Source of the DNA: an uncultured bacterium
GTDB lineage: Bacteria; Bacillota; Clostridia; Oscillospirales; Acutalibacteraceae
Length of the DNA stretch: 64,000 bases
NCBI GenBank assembly: GCA_949283655.1
Contig: CASDTH010000042.1
Coordinates: 51,670 to 115,669 of the forward strand
Direction: 5' to 3'
Shown: positions 33,709 to 43,405 of the stretch, one piece after another
Layout: each line of letters starts with the position of its first letter
Position numbering within the stretch: position 1 is the stretch's first letter
Translations under genes and position numbers: made by a program
The notes under the pieces: generated by a model
Databases searched by the model: none
Told to the model about the DNA's origin: nothing
The model's input: the letters and a program-made list of their open reading frames with translations, nothing else

Positions 33709-35760
33709 ATGCAGCTGATGCAAACTATTTACAGCACACTGCTTCGCTCGCGCACCTTTGCCCCCTGGGCACTTGCCAAGCCGGGCAGCCTTACTGCCCA
33801 GCGCCGCCGGCATCTGGAGAAGGATTGCAGCGTTGTTTGGGAAATCGGCCGGGAGAGCGGGCCGTGCTCTGATCATCTGGAGCTTTCCGGCGAGCAGGTC
33901 TCCGCTATTCTCAGCTATGGGAAGGGCCTTCGCGGTGAATTACGCCTGATGCGCCATCTGATAGCGCCAAACCTGCGTGTGCAGCCAAACCTGACCGCTT
34001 CCTCTTTCTGCCACAACTTTTCCGATTGCCCATTGCGCCTGCGTGCAAACGGGCGCCCAGTTGTGGAAAAGCTGCAAACCGCATGCATTCGCGGGGCACT
34101 TTTGCTCACATCAACATGTGCAGAGGGTTTGCAGGTCCGGCGGGAGCTGCTGCCCACGGCTGAATTTCCGGCTTTGATTGAAACCGTCACTCTGATCAAC
34201 GGCGGGGAGCAGGCGATCACCATTCAGGCAGAAAGCCGCCCAGCCGCCCATACGCTGCCCGCAAGCCTCTGTGTTGGCGGCCCCATTCGGGCTTGTGCAG
34301 GGGTCACACAGACAGATTTCTTTCAGGAGGGTGCAGGCCGCCGCCTGCACAGCATTCTGCTCCAGCCCGGCGAACGCACACAGTTTTTCTGCGTCTACTT
34401 CGCAGCGCAGGGGGAAGAACGGTTTCAACTCCCAATCCGGCAGCAAAGAAAAGCCCGGCACAGTTTTATCGCTGGCATGTTTTCTGATCTGCAGCTGGTA
34501 ACGCCGCTCACGGAGCTCAACGCACAGTTTTCCCACTGCCTGCTGCGTGGCAGCGAGAGCATTTTTCGCACCAAAAACGGGCTGATGCATTCCCCGGGGG
34601 GTGGTAATTACTATGCCGCGCTCTGGACAAACGACCAATGTGAATACGCAAACCCCTTCTTTCCATTCTCCGGCTATGAAAAGGGGATCGAACAGGCAAT
34701 CAACTGCTATTGTCTGTACGAGGCCTATATGGATCGTTCCGATCGCCCAATGCAGGAAAAGCGGGCGTTGGTGACAAGCATCATCGCTGGCGGCGACGGC
34801 TATTGGAACGGTGCGGGCGACCGTGGCGACGGTGCGATGTACGCCTACGGCCTCTCCCGCTTCCTTCTGGAAATGGGCGATATTGCACTGATCAGGCGGT
34901 TTTACGATAGTTTCGTATGGTGCATGGAGTTCACGCTCTCCCGTAAGACACTCGATGGGGTGATTGCCAGCGATTCCGATGAGCTGGAAAATCGCTTCCC
35001 CTCAGGCGAAGCCAATCTCTTCACCTCCTGTTTGGCTTTTGACGCCATGGCAAACGGCATCCTGCTCGCGCAGGCGATGCAAGATGAAGCGCGCGCCGGG
35101 CTCTGGAGCCGGGAGCGGAGCGCCTTGCGTGATGCAATCGAGCGTTACTTTGGACGGCGTGTGGAGGGCTATGACACCTACCGCTACTATGACGGCAATC
35201 AAACCCTGCGCAGCTGGATCTGTATGCCGTTGACCGTGGAAATTTTCGACCGGGCGGATGAAACTGTGCGCGCTCTCTTCTCAGAAAAACTCTATCAGAA
35301 TGGGATGCTGCGCACCTCCAGCGACAACCGGACGACTTGGGATCGCTCTCTGCTCTACGCCCTGCGCGGCGTGCTGCTTGCGGGCAAGGCAGAGGAGGGC
35401 ACACGCGCGCTGCTCGATTATTGCCGGAACCGCCTGCTCGGCAGCCACGCGCCCTATCCCTTCGAAGCGTATCCGGAGGGAAACCGCGCCCAGCTCGCCG
35501 CTGAAAGCCTGCTGTTTGCACGCGCGGTCACGGAGGGATTGTTTGGCCTGCGGGCAGTGGGGCTGGCACAGATGCGCATCCGCCCGCAGTTAAGCAGCCT
35601 TTGCCCGGAGATGCAGCTGAATGGCCTGCGGTTGTTTGGCCGGTCGTTCGGCGTCGCAGCCGGACCGGACGGCATCACCATCCTGCTGGACGGGCGCGCA
35701 TTCCGCACAGCACAGGCACAGGCAGTATTTGACTTTGAAACGCTGTCCTTTACCACCTGA
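33709..35760 (+). CDS. cytoplasmic six-hairpin-like glycosidase of unassigned family
   Basis: A 683-residue protein without signal peptide. The ATG at 33709 has AGGAGGGAA upstream; the ORF extends further 5' into the repeat element but without a start signal. The N-terminal third is beta-rich. From about residue 300 the sequence shows the helical, aromatic-rich pattern of (alpha/alpha)6 glycosidases: GGGNYYAALWTNDQCEYANPFF, then GGDGYWNGAGDRGDGAMYAYGLSRF, VIASDSDELENRFPSGEANLFTS, and a C-terminal PYPFEAYPEGNRAQLAAES. Conserved acidic residues in WTND and SDELE are candidate catalytic positions. It is related in style to GH78/GH95/GH127-type enzymes, but I cannot name a family. It would act on imported oligosaccharides. 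Confidence 0.8.
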   Translation: MQLMQTIYSTLLRSRTFAPWALAKPGSLTAQRRRHLEKDCSVVWEIGRESGPCSDHLELSGEQVSAILSYGKGLRGELRLMRHLIAPNLRVQPNLTASSFCHNFSDCPLRLRANGRPVVEKLQTACIRGALLLTSTCAEGLQVRRELLPTAEFPALIETVTLINGGEQAITIQAESRPAAHTLPASLCVGGPIRACAGVTQTDFFQEGAGRRLHSILLQPGERTQFFCVYFAAQGEERFQLPIRQQRKARHSFIAGMFSDLQLVTPLTELNAQFSHCLLRGSESIFRTKNGLMHSPGGGNYYAALWTNDQCEYANPFFPFSGYEKGIEQAINCYCLYEAYMDRSDRPMQEKRALVTSIIAGGDGYWNGAGDRGDGAMYAYGLSRFLLEMGDIALIRRFYDSFVWCMEFTLSRKTLDGVIASDSDELENRFPSGEANLFTSCLAFDAMANGILLAQAMQDEARAGLWSRERSALRDAIERYFGRRVEGYDTYRYYDGNQTLRSWICMPLTVEIFDRADETVRALFSEKLYQNGMLRTSSDNRTTWDRSLLYALRGVLLAGKAEEGTRALLDYCRNRLLGSHAPYPFEAYPEGNRAQLAAESLLFARAVTEGLFGLRAVGLAQMRIRPQLSSLCPEMQLNGLRLFGRSFGVAAGPDGITILLDGRAFRTAQAQAVFDFETLSFTT

Positions 35761-35801
35761 GCGAAAATAAATGAATTTTCCTTTTGCTTAAATGATAAAA
35801 G

Positions 35802-35847
35802 ACCGGACGGTTTGCGTCCTGCGAAGGACGGGCGCAAACCGTCCGGT
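35802..35847 (-). terminator. terminator between the glycosidase gene and pyrG
   Basis: A 15-bp perfect stem (ACCGGACGGTTTGCG and complement) with an inner GTCCT/AGGAC extension. A T-rich run (CTTTTATCA) follows on the minus strand, so it mainly serves pyrG. It may also stop the plus-strand glycosidase transcript. Confidence 0.75.
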
Positions 35848-35927
35848 TACCTGAACAGGCCTCCAACAGCCCACCCAACCGTCTGAGCCTGCCGGTCCAT
35901 TTCTACGGTGCCCCCATGTAAACGGCT

Positions 35928-37559
35928 TTATTCCGCAGCTTGCCCTTCCTGCCCCCTGCGCCGCGTTTCTCTGCAGCGTAGGGCGGCCGCAATCAACCCG
36001 GCAAACAGCGGGTGTGGCTTGTTGGGGCGGGATTTAAACTCCGGGTGCGCCTGCGAGGCAACGAACCACGGGTGCTCCCTGAGCTCAATCATCTCCACAA
36101 TATGCTTATCCGGTGAAACGCCGCACAGCCGCATGCCGCCCTTTTCCAGCCGGTCGCGGTAGTCGTTGTTGACCTCATAGCGGTGCCGGTGGCGCTCATA
36201 AATCAGCTGCCTGCCATAGGCCGCATAGGCTCTGCTGCCCTCTTCCAGCACGCAGGGGTACTGTCCCAGGCGCATCGTTCCGCCCAGATCAGATACCTCC
36301 TTCTGGTCTAGCATCAGATCGATCACAGGGTAAGGTGTGTCCGGGTCAAGCTCTGTACTGTTGGCGCCCTCCATGTGCAAAACGTTGCGTGCGAATTCAA
36401 TCACGGCGATTTGTAGACCAAGGCAAATGCCAAGGTAGGGCACCTTGCGCTCCCGTGCAAACCGGGCGGCCAGGATTTTGCCCTCTATGCCGCGCGCTCC
36501 AAAGCCGCCTGGCACCAGGATGCCGTCCATCCCGGCGAATGTCTGCTCAACATTCTCGGGGGTAATCTGCTCGCTGTCCAGCCAGTGGATATGCACCTGC
36601 GCATTGTTTTGAATGCCGCCATGCTTGAGCGCCTCCGCTACAGAAAGATAGGAATCGTGCAGCTCCACATATTTGCCGACCAACGCGATATCTACTGTTT
36701 TCTCCAAATGGCGGTTGCGTTCCACCATGGCCCTCCAATCTGTAAGATCCGGCTCGCCACACGTTAAGCGCAGCTGCCTGACCGCGATCTCAGCCAGCCC
36801 CTCTTCCTCCAGTGCCAGCGGAATTTCATACAGCGATGGCATATCGCGATTTTCAATGACATTTTCTTTCGGCACATTACAGAACAGGGCGATTTTTTCA
36901 CGGATATGCGCGTCAATCGGGTGTTCGCAGCGGCATACGATCACATCCGGCCGGATGCCAAGCCCCAGCAGCTCCTTGACGCTGTGCTGGGTCGGTTTGG
37001 TTTTCAGCTCCATAGAAGCGTTCAGGTAGGGGATAAGCGTCACATGGATAAACAGGCAGTTTTCCCGCCCGTGCTCCTGCGCAAACTGGCGGATCGCCTC
37101 CAAAAATGGCTGGCCCTCAATATCGCCCACTGTGCCGCCAATCTCCACGAAAACAACATCCGCCTCTGTGTTCAGCGCAATGCGGCGCTTGATCTCATTG
37201 GTGATATGCGGGATCACCTGGATGGTCTGCCCACCGTAAACGCCCTTGCGCTCATCCGTGATCACCTGAAAGAACACGCGTCCGGAGGTCAGGTTGCTGT
37301 TTTGTGACAAGCTTTCATCAATAAAGCGTTCGTAATGACCAAGGTCAAGATCCGTCTCCGCCCCGTCGTCTGTGACAAACACCTCGCCGTGCTGGATCGG
37401 GTTCATGGTGCCGGGATCCACATTGAGGTAAGGGTCCAGCTTCATCACCGTGACCTTGAGCCCCCGCGCCTTGAGCAGGCGGCCGAGAGAAGCGGCGGTG
37501 ATGCCCTTGCCAAGGCCAGAAACAACGCCGCCCGTGACAAAAATAAATTTCGTATCCAT
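35928..37559 (-). CDS. pyrG: CTP synthase (glutamine hydrolysing)
   Basis: A 543-residue enzyme that makes CTP from UTP with glutamine nitrogen. The N-terminal synthetase domain opens with [17 protein letters not shown] and contains [27 protein letters not shown]. The C-terminal class I glutamine amidotransferase domain has [11 protein letters not shown], the nucleophile elbow LGICLGLQ and the catalytic His-Glu pair in SQAHPEFKS. Length equals that of B. subtilis PyrG to within a few residues. Ribosome binding site AGGAGGAA. It probably forms its own unit; the next gene upstream is separated by a hairpin. Confidence 0.98.
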   Translation of the reverse strand: MDTKFIFVTGGVVSGLGKGITAASLGRLLKARGLKVTVMKLDPYLNVDPGTMNPIQHGEVFVTDDGAETDLDLGHYERFIDESLSQNSNLTSGRVFFQVITDERKGVYGGQTIQVIPHITNEIKRRIALNTEADVVFVEIGGTVGDIEGQPFLEAIRQFAQEHGRENCLFIHVTLIPYLNASMELKTKPTQHSVKELLGLGIRPDVIVCRCEHPIDAHIREKIALFCNVPKENVIENRDMPSLYEIPLALEEEGLAEIAVRQLRLTCGEPDLTDWRAMVERNRHLEKTVDIALVGKYVELHDSYLSVAEALKHGGIQNNAQVHIHWLDSEQITPENVEQTFAGMDGILVPGGFGARGIEGKILAARFARERKVPYLGICLGLQIAVIEFARNVLHMEGANSTELDPDTPYPVIDLMLDQKEVSDLGGTMRLGQYPCVLEEGSRAYAAYGRQLIYERHRHRYEVNNDYRDRLEKGGMRLCGVSPDKHIVEMIELREHPWFVASQAHPEFKSRPNKPHPLFAGLIAAALRCRETRRRGQEGQAAE

Positions 37560-37606
37560 CGCAAATTCCTCCTAGCGTAGTGTTTGTTTTCGCTGTAAAA
37601 GGGAGA

Positions 37607-37640
37607 GGCGGCCGCAAAGCGTTTCCGCTTGCCGGCCGCC
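37607..37640 (-). terminator. hairpin after the DUF1846 gene
   Basis: Stem GGCGGCC/GGCCGCC with an inner GCAA/TTGC extension. On the minus strand it is followed by CTCTCCCTTTTA. It is probably a weak terminator between the DUF1846 gene and pyrG. Confidence 0.5.
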
Positions 37641-37648
37641 CCGTTTTG

Positions 37649-39133
37649 TCATTTGTGATATAGCTTCTGGCTTTGATAGCGCGCTTCGCAGGTCAGGTTC
37701 ATCCCCAGCTTACGGAAAACGGAGTCATCCACCTGGGAAAGGATCACGGAGGAGTGTGCCTCGCACCCCTTCAGCTTCGCCAGCTGCCGCAAGGCGAGCT
37801 CCGCCGTCGGGTTCGTCGCCGCGCTGATGCACAGGGCGATGAGCACCTCGTCGGAGTGCAGCCGGGGATTGTGGTTGCCCAGATGCTTCGTCTTCAAATT
37901 CTGAATCGGCTCAATAATGATCGGAGAGATCAGCAGGATATCGCGCTGGATGCCGCCAAGCGCCTTGAGGGCGTTGAGCAGCACCGCAGCAGAAGCGCCG
38001 AGCAGCGCTGAGGTTTTGCCCGTGATCACCCGGCCATCCGGCAGCTCGATTGCAGAGGCAGGCATCCCCGTCTCCTCCGCGCGCTCCAGCGCGGCAGCGG
38101 CAACCGGCCTGTCAGCTGTGGAAACACCGGCCTGATTCATCAGCAGCTCCACTTTATAAACAGCCTCTTCATTCAGCCGGCCCTGCTTGTGGTCGCAGCG
38201 AGCATGATAATAGCGACGGATGATCTCCTGCTCGGAGGCATGCCTACAAACGTCGTCATCCACAATACATTTCCCTGCCATGTTAACGCCCATATCCGTC
38301 GGCGATTTATACGGGCTCTCCCCCGCGATGCGCTCAAAAATCGCATTTAAAACAGGGAACACCTCAATATCGCGGTTATAATTGACGGTCGTTTCACCAT
38401 AGGCCTCCAGGTGGTAAGGGTCGATCATATTGACATCATTGAGGTCTGCGGTGGCCGCCTCATAGGCCAGGTTCACCGGGTGACGCAGCGGCAGGTTCCA
38501 TACGGGGAAGGTCTCAAATTTCGCATAGCCTGCCTTAATACCCCGCTTGTGCTCGTGATAAAGCTGAGATAGGCAGGTGGCCATTTTGCCACTGCCCGGC
38601 CCGGGCGCGGTGACAATAACCAGCGGGCGGCTAGTCTCCACATATTCGTTTTTCCCGAAGCCCTCCTCGCTGACAATCAGAGGGATATTATTGGGGTACC
38701 CCTCAATCGGATAATGCAGGTAGACCGGCACGCCAAGGGCTGCCAGCATGTTTTTGAACTGATCCGCCATCGGCTGCGCGGCATACTGGGCGATCACAAC
38801 GCTGCCCACATACAGCCCAACGCCTCGAAACGCATCGATCAGCCGCAGCACATCCGCATCGTAGGTAATGCCGAGATCGCCGCGCACCTTACTTTTTTCA
38901 ATATCAGCCGCATTGATGACGATGACGATCTCCGCCTGCTCCTTGAGCTGAAGGAGCATTTTAATTTTGCTATCCGGCTTAAAGCCTGGCAGAACGCGCG
39001 AGGCATGATAGTCATCGAACAGCTTGCCCCCCAGCTCCAGATAGAGCTTGTTGTCAAACTGTGCGATCCGCTCCCGGATATGGGTGGACTGCGTTTTCAG
39101 ATATTTGTCATTGTCAAAACCAATTGCCTGCAT
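37649..39133 (-). CDS. DUF1846 (UPF0371) domain protein
   Basis: A 494-residue cytoplasmic protein matching the DUF1846 family throughout: [20 protein letters not shown] near the start, [22 protein letters not shown], a nucleotide-binding-looking [21 protein letters not shown], and [25 protein letters not shown]. The family is widespread in Bacillota and its biochemical role is unknown; the GxGSGK loop suggests a nucleotide is bound. The ATG at 39133 is preferred over a TTG three codons upstream. It has its own promoter and a leader of nearly 200 nt with a terminator-like hairpin, which suggests regulation in the leader. Confidence 0.93.
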   Translation of the reverse strand: MQAIGFDNDKYLKTQSTHIRERIAQFDNKLYLELGGKLFDDYHASRVLPGFKPDSKIKMLLQLKEQAEIVIVINAADIEKSKVRGDLGITYDADVLRLIDAFRGVGLYVGSVVIAQYAAQPMADQFKNMLAALGVPVYLHYPIEGYPNNIPLIVSEEGFGKNEYVETSRPLVIVTAPGPGSGKMATCLSQLYHEHKRGIKAGYAKFETFPVWNLPLRHPVNLAYEAATADLNDVNMIDPYHLEAYGETTVNYNRDIEVFPVLNAIFERIAGESPYKSPTDMGVNMAGKCIVDDDVCRHASEQEIIRRYYHARCDHKQGRLNEEAVYKVELLMNQAGVSTADRPVAAAALERAEETGMPASAIELPDGRVITGKTSALLGASAAVLLNALKALGGIQRDILLISPIIIEPIQNLKTKHLGNHNPRLHSDEVLIALCISAATNPTAELALRQLAKLKGCEAHSSVILSQVDDSVFRKLGMNLTCEARYQSQKLYHK

Positions 39134-39181
39134 GCCCTGCAACTCCCCTCGCCATCAAAATTTGAAGCACCACGGAAAAGC

Positions 39182-39215
39182 CCCCGGGATACCGCGCCCT
39201 TGCGGTACACCGGGG
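39182..39215 (-). promoter_or_regulatory. terminator-like hairpin in the DUF1846 gene leader
   Basis: Two 6-bp stems separated by a small internal loop (outer arms 39182-39187/39210-39215, inner arms 39190-39195/39202-39207). On the minus strand they are followed by GCTTTTCC. It lies within the leader between the promoter at 39335-39363 and the start codon at 39133, so it may be an attenuator. No known riboswitch class was recognised. Confidence 0.45.
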
Positions 39216-39334
39216 TTCCTCTTCGCACATCCGGGCGGAAATCCCGCCGCATTTGTTCCTCACAGGCTCTGCGGCATGAAGCTACACCGCAAAGCGACGG
39301 CCGCAAAAGCCTCCCCAATCAAAAAAACGAAGTT

Positions 39335-39363
39335 ATTATACCATGCTCACAAGCGCTTTTCAA
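39335..39363 (-). promoter_or_regulatory. promoter of the DUF1846 gene
   Basis: Minus strand: TTGAAA (39363-39358), 17 bp, TATAAT (39340-39335). It predicts a leader of about 195 nt. Confidence 0.75.
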
Positions 39364-39429
39364 CAAAATTTTACGGAAAACTTCCCGCTTGTGCGCCCGC
39401 TTTTTTTCGACATCCCCCAAAAGCACCGT

Positions 39430-39464
39430 AAAAAAGCAGGGCCACCGCAAAAACTGCGGCGGCC
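39430..39464 (-). terminator. terminator of the AGCS transporter operon
   Basis: A 10-bp stem with one mismatch (39440-39449/39455-39464). On the minus strand it is followed by CTGC and six T residues. It lies 75 nt beyond the stop of the 60-residue protein. Confidence 0.75.
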
Positions 39465-39538
39465 ACTTTCCCTTCATTTTGCAAAGAGCTCTCCCTTGTG
39501 AGGAGAAGCTGGCGTCAGGTTTCATCAGGAGCTAGCGT

Positions 39539-39721
39539 TCATTCTTCTAAAAAACTTTCCGCCAATTTATAAAAATCCTGCTCTGTTTGAACCGGCTTCG
39601 CGCTACGCTCTAGCTTTTCCCGCACAAAGGCCGGCAGCGTACCGTAATATTCTCGCGCCTTTTCATGCTGTTTTAAAAAATCGCTCAGCCCGTTTCTCCG
39701 TTCCGAATGGGTCACACTCAT
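39539..39721 (-). CDS. small hypothetical protein coupled to the AGCS transporter
   Basis: A 60-residue soluble, charged, helix-rich protein (SDFLKQHEKAREYYGTLP is the central part). Its ATG overlaps the TGA stop of the transporter gene by 4 nt, and GGGCGG inside the transporter's last codons can serve as ribosome binding site. Coupling plus a terminator 75 nt downstream argue that it is a real gene. I do not recognise the family; a helical accessory or regulatory subunit of the transporter is conceivable but unsupported. Confidence 0.7.
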   Translation of the reverse strand: MSVTHSERRNGLSDFLKQHEKAREYYGTLPAFVREKLERSAKPVQTEQDFYKLAESFLEE

Positions 39722-41199
39722 CCGCCCTTTCGCCGTATTCTTTCTCTGCGGAGGCTAACACAATGCCCGTCATCTCTGTTATGGCCGGAATCAGGCCGCT
39801 TTATACGCCCATTTTCTGCCTTCGGCCGTATCAAAAAGCGGCGGGTATAATCCTGCGTGAGCTCGAGCACCTCACGGCTCAAAATGGTGACCGCGATCAG
39901 GTTAGGGATGGCGAGCAGAGCATTAAAGGTATCGGACAGGCTCCACACCAACTCCATTTTCGCCACGCTTCCCAGCAGAACGGCAGCAGAAAACAGAAGC
40001 TTATAGACGGGCACCGCCCACTTCCCCAGCAGATAACAGACCGCCCGCTCTCCATAGTACGCCCAGCCAGTCAGCGTGGCGAAGGCAAACAGCACAATAG
40101 AAGCCGCAATGAATTTTTCCCCTGCCGCGCCAAAAACCGTAGAAAATGCAGCGGCACACAACGAAACGCCGTCCATCGCGCCATTCGGCTGCCAGACGCC
40201 GGAGGTCAAAATTGCCAGAGCAGTCACCGTGCAGCATACCAGCGTATCGGCGAACACCTCAAAAATCCCCCACATGCCCTGCTCGACCGGCTCCTTGACC
40301 TGTGCGTCGCAATGCACGATCACCGACGTGCCAAGCCCTGCTTCATTGGAAAAAACGCCCATGGAAACGCCGGTGCGCAGCGCGCGTGCAAGCCCATACC
40401 CCGCCGCCCCGCCCGCAGCAGAGCGCAACGAAAACGCCCCGGCGAAGATGTCCGCCACCGCCTGTGGGAGGCTGTGCAGGTGTAAAAGGATCACGGCGCC
40501 GCCCGCCGCCAGGTAAAGCACAGCCATAACCGGCACAAGCTTCTCCGTCACGGCGGCGATCCGTTTGATCCCTCCCAAAAGAATGATTCCAATCAGCACG
40601 GCCGCTACTGCGCCGGTTGCCACCGAAGGGATGTGAAAAGCGCGCTCCATCGCCTGCGCCATGGAATTGCTCTGCGAAAGGTTCCCCATTCCAAAGGAGA
40701 CCGGGATACACAGCGCCGCAAACAGCAGCGCCATCCATTTACAGTGGAGCCCCTTTTCCATATAGACCATCGCGCCGCCGACCCATCTGCCTTTACCATC
40801 CGGATAGCGGTAGCGGATACCAAGCGTTTTTTCTGCAAAGCTGGTCATCATGCCTAAAAATGCAGAAAGCCACATCCAGAAGATCGCCCCCGGCCCGCCG
40901 GCCGAAAGCGCAATGGCAACGCCGACGATGTTGCCCGTGCCGATTGCGGCGGCAAGTGCAGTGGAGAGCGCCTGGAACGGTGTGATAGAATGCTCCCCCG
41001 CCTTTTGGCTGCCGCCCTTTTTCCACACGCTCCCGATTGTGCAGCGCATCCATTGAAAAAACCAGCGCACTTGAAAAAAGCGGGTCCCCACAGTAAACAT
41101 CAGCCCGGTAAGCAGGAAGCACAGCAGCATCCCACGGCCCCAGAGGATGGAGTTGAGTGTTTGATTCACGTTTGCAATCAGGTCTGTCAACGCCGCCAT
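39718..41199 (-). CDS. sodium:alanine (AGCS family) symporter
   Basis: A 493-residue polytopic membrane protein importing alanine or glycine with Na+ or H+. Family signatures are GTRFFQVRWFFQWMRCTIGS, TALAAAIGTGNIVGVAIALSAGGPGAIFWMW, the SFAEKTLGIRYR loop, SNEAGLGTSVIVHCDA and the late AYYGERAVCYLLG. The ATG at 41199 follows AAAGGAGACG; the in-frame extension upstream has no signal. It is the first gene of a two-gene unit with the overlapping small protein. Confidence 0.95.
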   Translation of the reverse strand: MAALTDLIANVNQTLNSILWGRGMLLCFLLTGLMFTVGTRFFQVRWFFQWMRCTIGSVWKKGGSQKAGEHSITPFQALSTALAAAIGTGNIVGVAIALSAGGPGAIFWMWLSAFLGMMTSFAEKTLGIRYRYPDGKGRWVGGAMVYMEKGLHCKWMALLFAALCIPVSFGMGNLSQSNSMAQAMERAFHIPSVATGAVAAVLIGIILLGGIKRIAAVTEKLVPVMAVLYLAAGGAVILLHLHSLPQAVADIFAGAFSLRSAAGGAAGYGLARALRTGVSMGVFSNEAGLGTSVIVHCDAQVKEPVEQGMWGIFEVFADTLVCCTVTALAILTSGVWQPNGAMDGVSLCAAAFSTVFGAAGEKFIAASIVLFAFATLTGWAYYGERAVCYLLGKWAVPVYKLLFSAAVLLGSVAKMELVWSLSDTFNALLAIPNLIAVTILSREVLELTQDYTRRFLIRPKAENGRIKRPDSGHNRDDGHCVSLRRERIRRKGG

Positions 41200-41380
41200 A
41201 GCCGTCTCCTTTCCACCCACGTCCCAAAAGTAAAAGAATGCTTCCCCACTCATGTATATGCAAGCAGCCGCGAGAATATGGGGTTTGAGTGAATGGGTGA
41301 GCCCTCGGCATATCTGACCGCTCTTTCCCTGGCAGTCCCCTTTCCGCGCAGATTTTCCGCCCGGTTTCTGCAATTATCTG

Positions 41381-41409
41381 TTGTTTTTCCGAACGCAAGA
41401 GTATATACT
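41381..41409 (+). promoter_or_regulatory. promoter of nadE
   Basis: TTGTTT (41381-41386) and TATACT (41404-41409) with a 17-bp spacer, about 40 bp before the nadE ATG. Confidence 0.6.
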
Positions 41410-41448
41410 AAAGGCTGTAAATCAATCGAACTGAGTGAGGGCATCCAT

Positions 41449-43374
41449 ATGGATTTCGGCTTTTTCAAGATTGGCGCGCTCAGCCCACGCACTTGCGTTG
41501 CGGACCCTGTGCAAAACACGGCGCACGCGCTCGACGCCCTGCGGCAGGCACACCGGCAGGGCGTGCAGCTGGCTGTGCTGCCGGAGCTGTTTCTCTCCGG
41601 CTATACGTGTGGCGACCTGTTTGGGCAGGATGCCCTGCTGGACGGCTGCGAACGTGCCCTGCTGGAGCTCGCCCGCCAGACACAGGCACTGGATATGGTG
41701 ATTGTCGCCGGCGTTCCGCTCCGGTCGGATGGCTTCCTTTACAACTGTGCCGCCGTACTGCACCGTGGGCGCATTTTGGGAATCGTCCCAAAAATCTATC
41801 TTCCCAATTATCAGGAGTTTTATGAAAAGCGCTGGTTTGTCTCCGGCGTGCAAAACCGGGCGGAGACCCTGCGCCTCGCGGGGATGGAGATTCCCTTCGG
41901 CAACCTGCTCTTCCGGCTGGGGGAGCGCGCAGTGCTCGGCATTGAGATCTGTGAGGATCTATGGGTGCCTCTACCGCCAAGCACGCAGATGGCTTTAGCC
42001 GGGGCGAATGTGATTGTGAATCTCTCAGCCAGCAACGAGGCGGTTTCTAAAAATGATTACCGCCGCGCCATGCTCGCCCAGCAGAGCGCGAAAGCGTTGT
42101 GCGCCTATGCCTATGCTTCAGCAGGGGTTGGCGAATCCACGACGGATCTTGTCTTCTCCGGTGCTTGCACTGTCGCAGAAAACGGAACCATTCTTGCCGA
42201 TTCACCCCGTTTCCAGCAGGAGGGTAGCGCAGCCATCGCCTGTGTCGATTTAGAGCGGCTGTCATCCCAGCGCAGGCAGAACGGTAGCTTTCCGGATAAT
42301 GCAAGGCTTGCCTCGCCGCCTGATTACCGGTTTATCAGCGTGCCCGTCGGAGCGCTCCAGCAAGAGCACATTGACCGTGCATTTGACCGGCACCCCTTTG
42401 TGCCGGATGACCCTGCTACGCGGGCGGAGCGCTGCCGTGAAATTTTATCCATTCAGGCGGCCGGGCTCGCCAAACGGCTTTCCCACACAGGGCTCACCAG
42501 GCTGGTGCTCGGCATTTCAGGCGGTCTGGATTCCACACTGGCGCTGCTGGTATCTGTGCGGGCAATGGAGCTTTTGGGCTTGCCCCGGCAAAACATCCTG
42601 TGCGTCACGATGCCCGGCTTCGGCACAACGGACCGCACCTATGAAAACGCGGTGGAGCTCATTCGCTGCCTGGGCGCAACCTTCCGGGAAATCGGCATCC
42701 GAGAGGCTTGCCTGCAGCACATGGCGGATATTGGCCATGACCCCAGCCTACATGACATCACCTTTGAAAATACACAGGCGCGTGAGCGCACGCAAATTCT
42801 GATGGATCTCGCCAACAAGGAGGGCGGCCTGCTGGTTGGCACGGGCGATCTCAGCGAGTTGGCGCTTGGCTGGTGCACCTACAATGCCGATCACATGAGC
42901 ATGTACGGCGTTAATTGCGGCGTGCCAAAGACGCTGGTGCGCCACCTGGTTGAAAACTTTGCCGGGCAGGCAGATGTGCAAACGGCCGCTGTCCTGCGCG
43001 CGGTGCTTGATACACCGGTCAGCCCTGAGCTGTTGCCGCCGGATGAGAGCGGCGAAATCGCACAGAAGACAGAGGAAAAAATCGGCCCATATGAGCTGCA
43101 CGACTTTTTCCTCTACCATTTCCTGCGCTTCGGCACAAGCCCGCAGAAGCTTCTGTTCCTCGCCGGGCGCGCATTCGGCGGGCAATATACCCAGCAACAG
43201 CTGGCCGATTGGCTGCGGCTGTTTCTCAAGCGATTTTTCCAGAGCCAGTTCAAACGCTCCTGCTTACCAGATGGCCCCAAGGTCGGCTCTGTCAGCCTTT
43301 CTCCACGCGGGGATTGGCGTATGCCATCTGATGCACAGGTTGCCGTTTGGCTGAGCGCGCTGGATGAAAATTGA
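41449..43374 (+). CDS. nadE: glutamine-dependent NAD+ synthetase
   Basis: A 641-residue two-domain enzyme for the last step of NAD synthesis. The N-terminal nitrilase-type glutaminase domain carries the triad Glu (VLPELFLSGYT, about residue 46), Lys (GIVPKIYLPN) and Cys (GIEICEDLWVP). The C-terminal ATP pyrophosphatase domain has LGISGGLDSTLALLV, GTGDLSELALGWCTYN and KRSCLPDGPKVG near the end. The ATG at 41449 is chosen over the ORF start 52 codons upstream, which overlaps the promoter. The alpha-mannosidase gene follows 32 nt later, probably on the same transcript. Confidence 0.97.
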   Translation: MDFGFFKIGALSPRTCVADPVQNTAHALDALRQAHRQGVQLAVLPELFLSGYTCGDLFGQDALLDGCERALLELARQTQALDMVIVAGVPLRSDGFLYNCAAVLHRGRILGIVPKIYLPNYQEFYEKRWFVSGVQNRAETLRLAGMEIPFGNLLFRLGERAVLGIEICEDLWVPLPPSTQMALAGANVIVNLSASNEAVSKNDYRRAMLAQQSAKALCAYAYASAGVGESTTDLVFSGACTVAENGTILADSPRFQQEGSAAIACVDLERLSSQRRQNGSFPDNARLASPPDYRFISVPVGALQQEHIDRAFDRHPFVPDDPATRAERCREILSIQAAGLAKRLSHTGLTRLVLGISGGLDSTLALLVSVRAMELLGLPRQNILCVTMPGFGTTDRTYENAVELIRCLGATFREIGIREACLQHMADIGHDPSLHDITFENTQARERTQILMDLANKEGGLLVGTGDLSELALGWCTYNADHMSMYGVNCGVPKTLVRHLVENFAGQADVQTAAVLRAVLDTPVSPELLPPDESGEIAQKTEEKIGPYELHDFFLYHFLRFGTSPQKLLFLAGRAFGGQYTQQQLADWLRLFLKRFFQSQFKRSCLPDGPKVGSVSLSPRGDWRMPSDAQVAVWLSALDEN

Positions 43375-43405
43375 TACAAAATCAGCGATCAAAGGGGGAA
43401 AACAC

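Noticed and set aside
39182..39340. T-box riboswitch before the DUF1846 gene
   Set aside because: GGTGTACCGC resembles the T-box sequence but lacks the TGG that pairs with the tRNA acceptor end. No specifier stem was seen and the gene is not amino-acid related.
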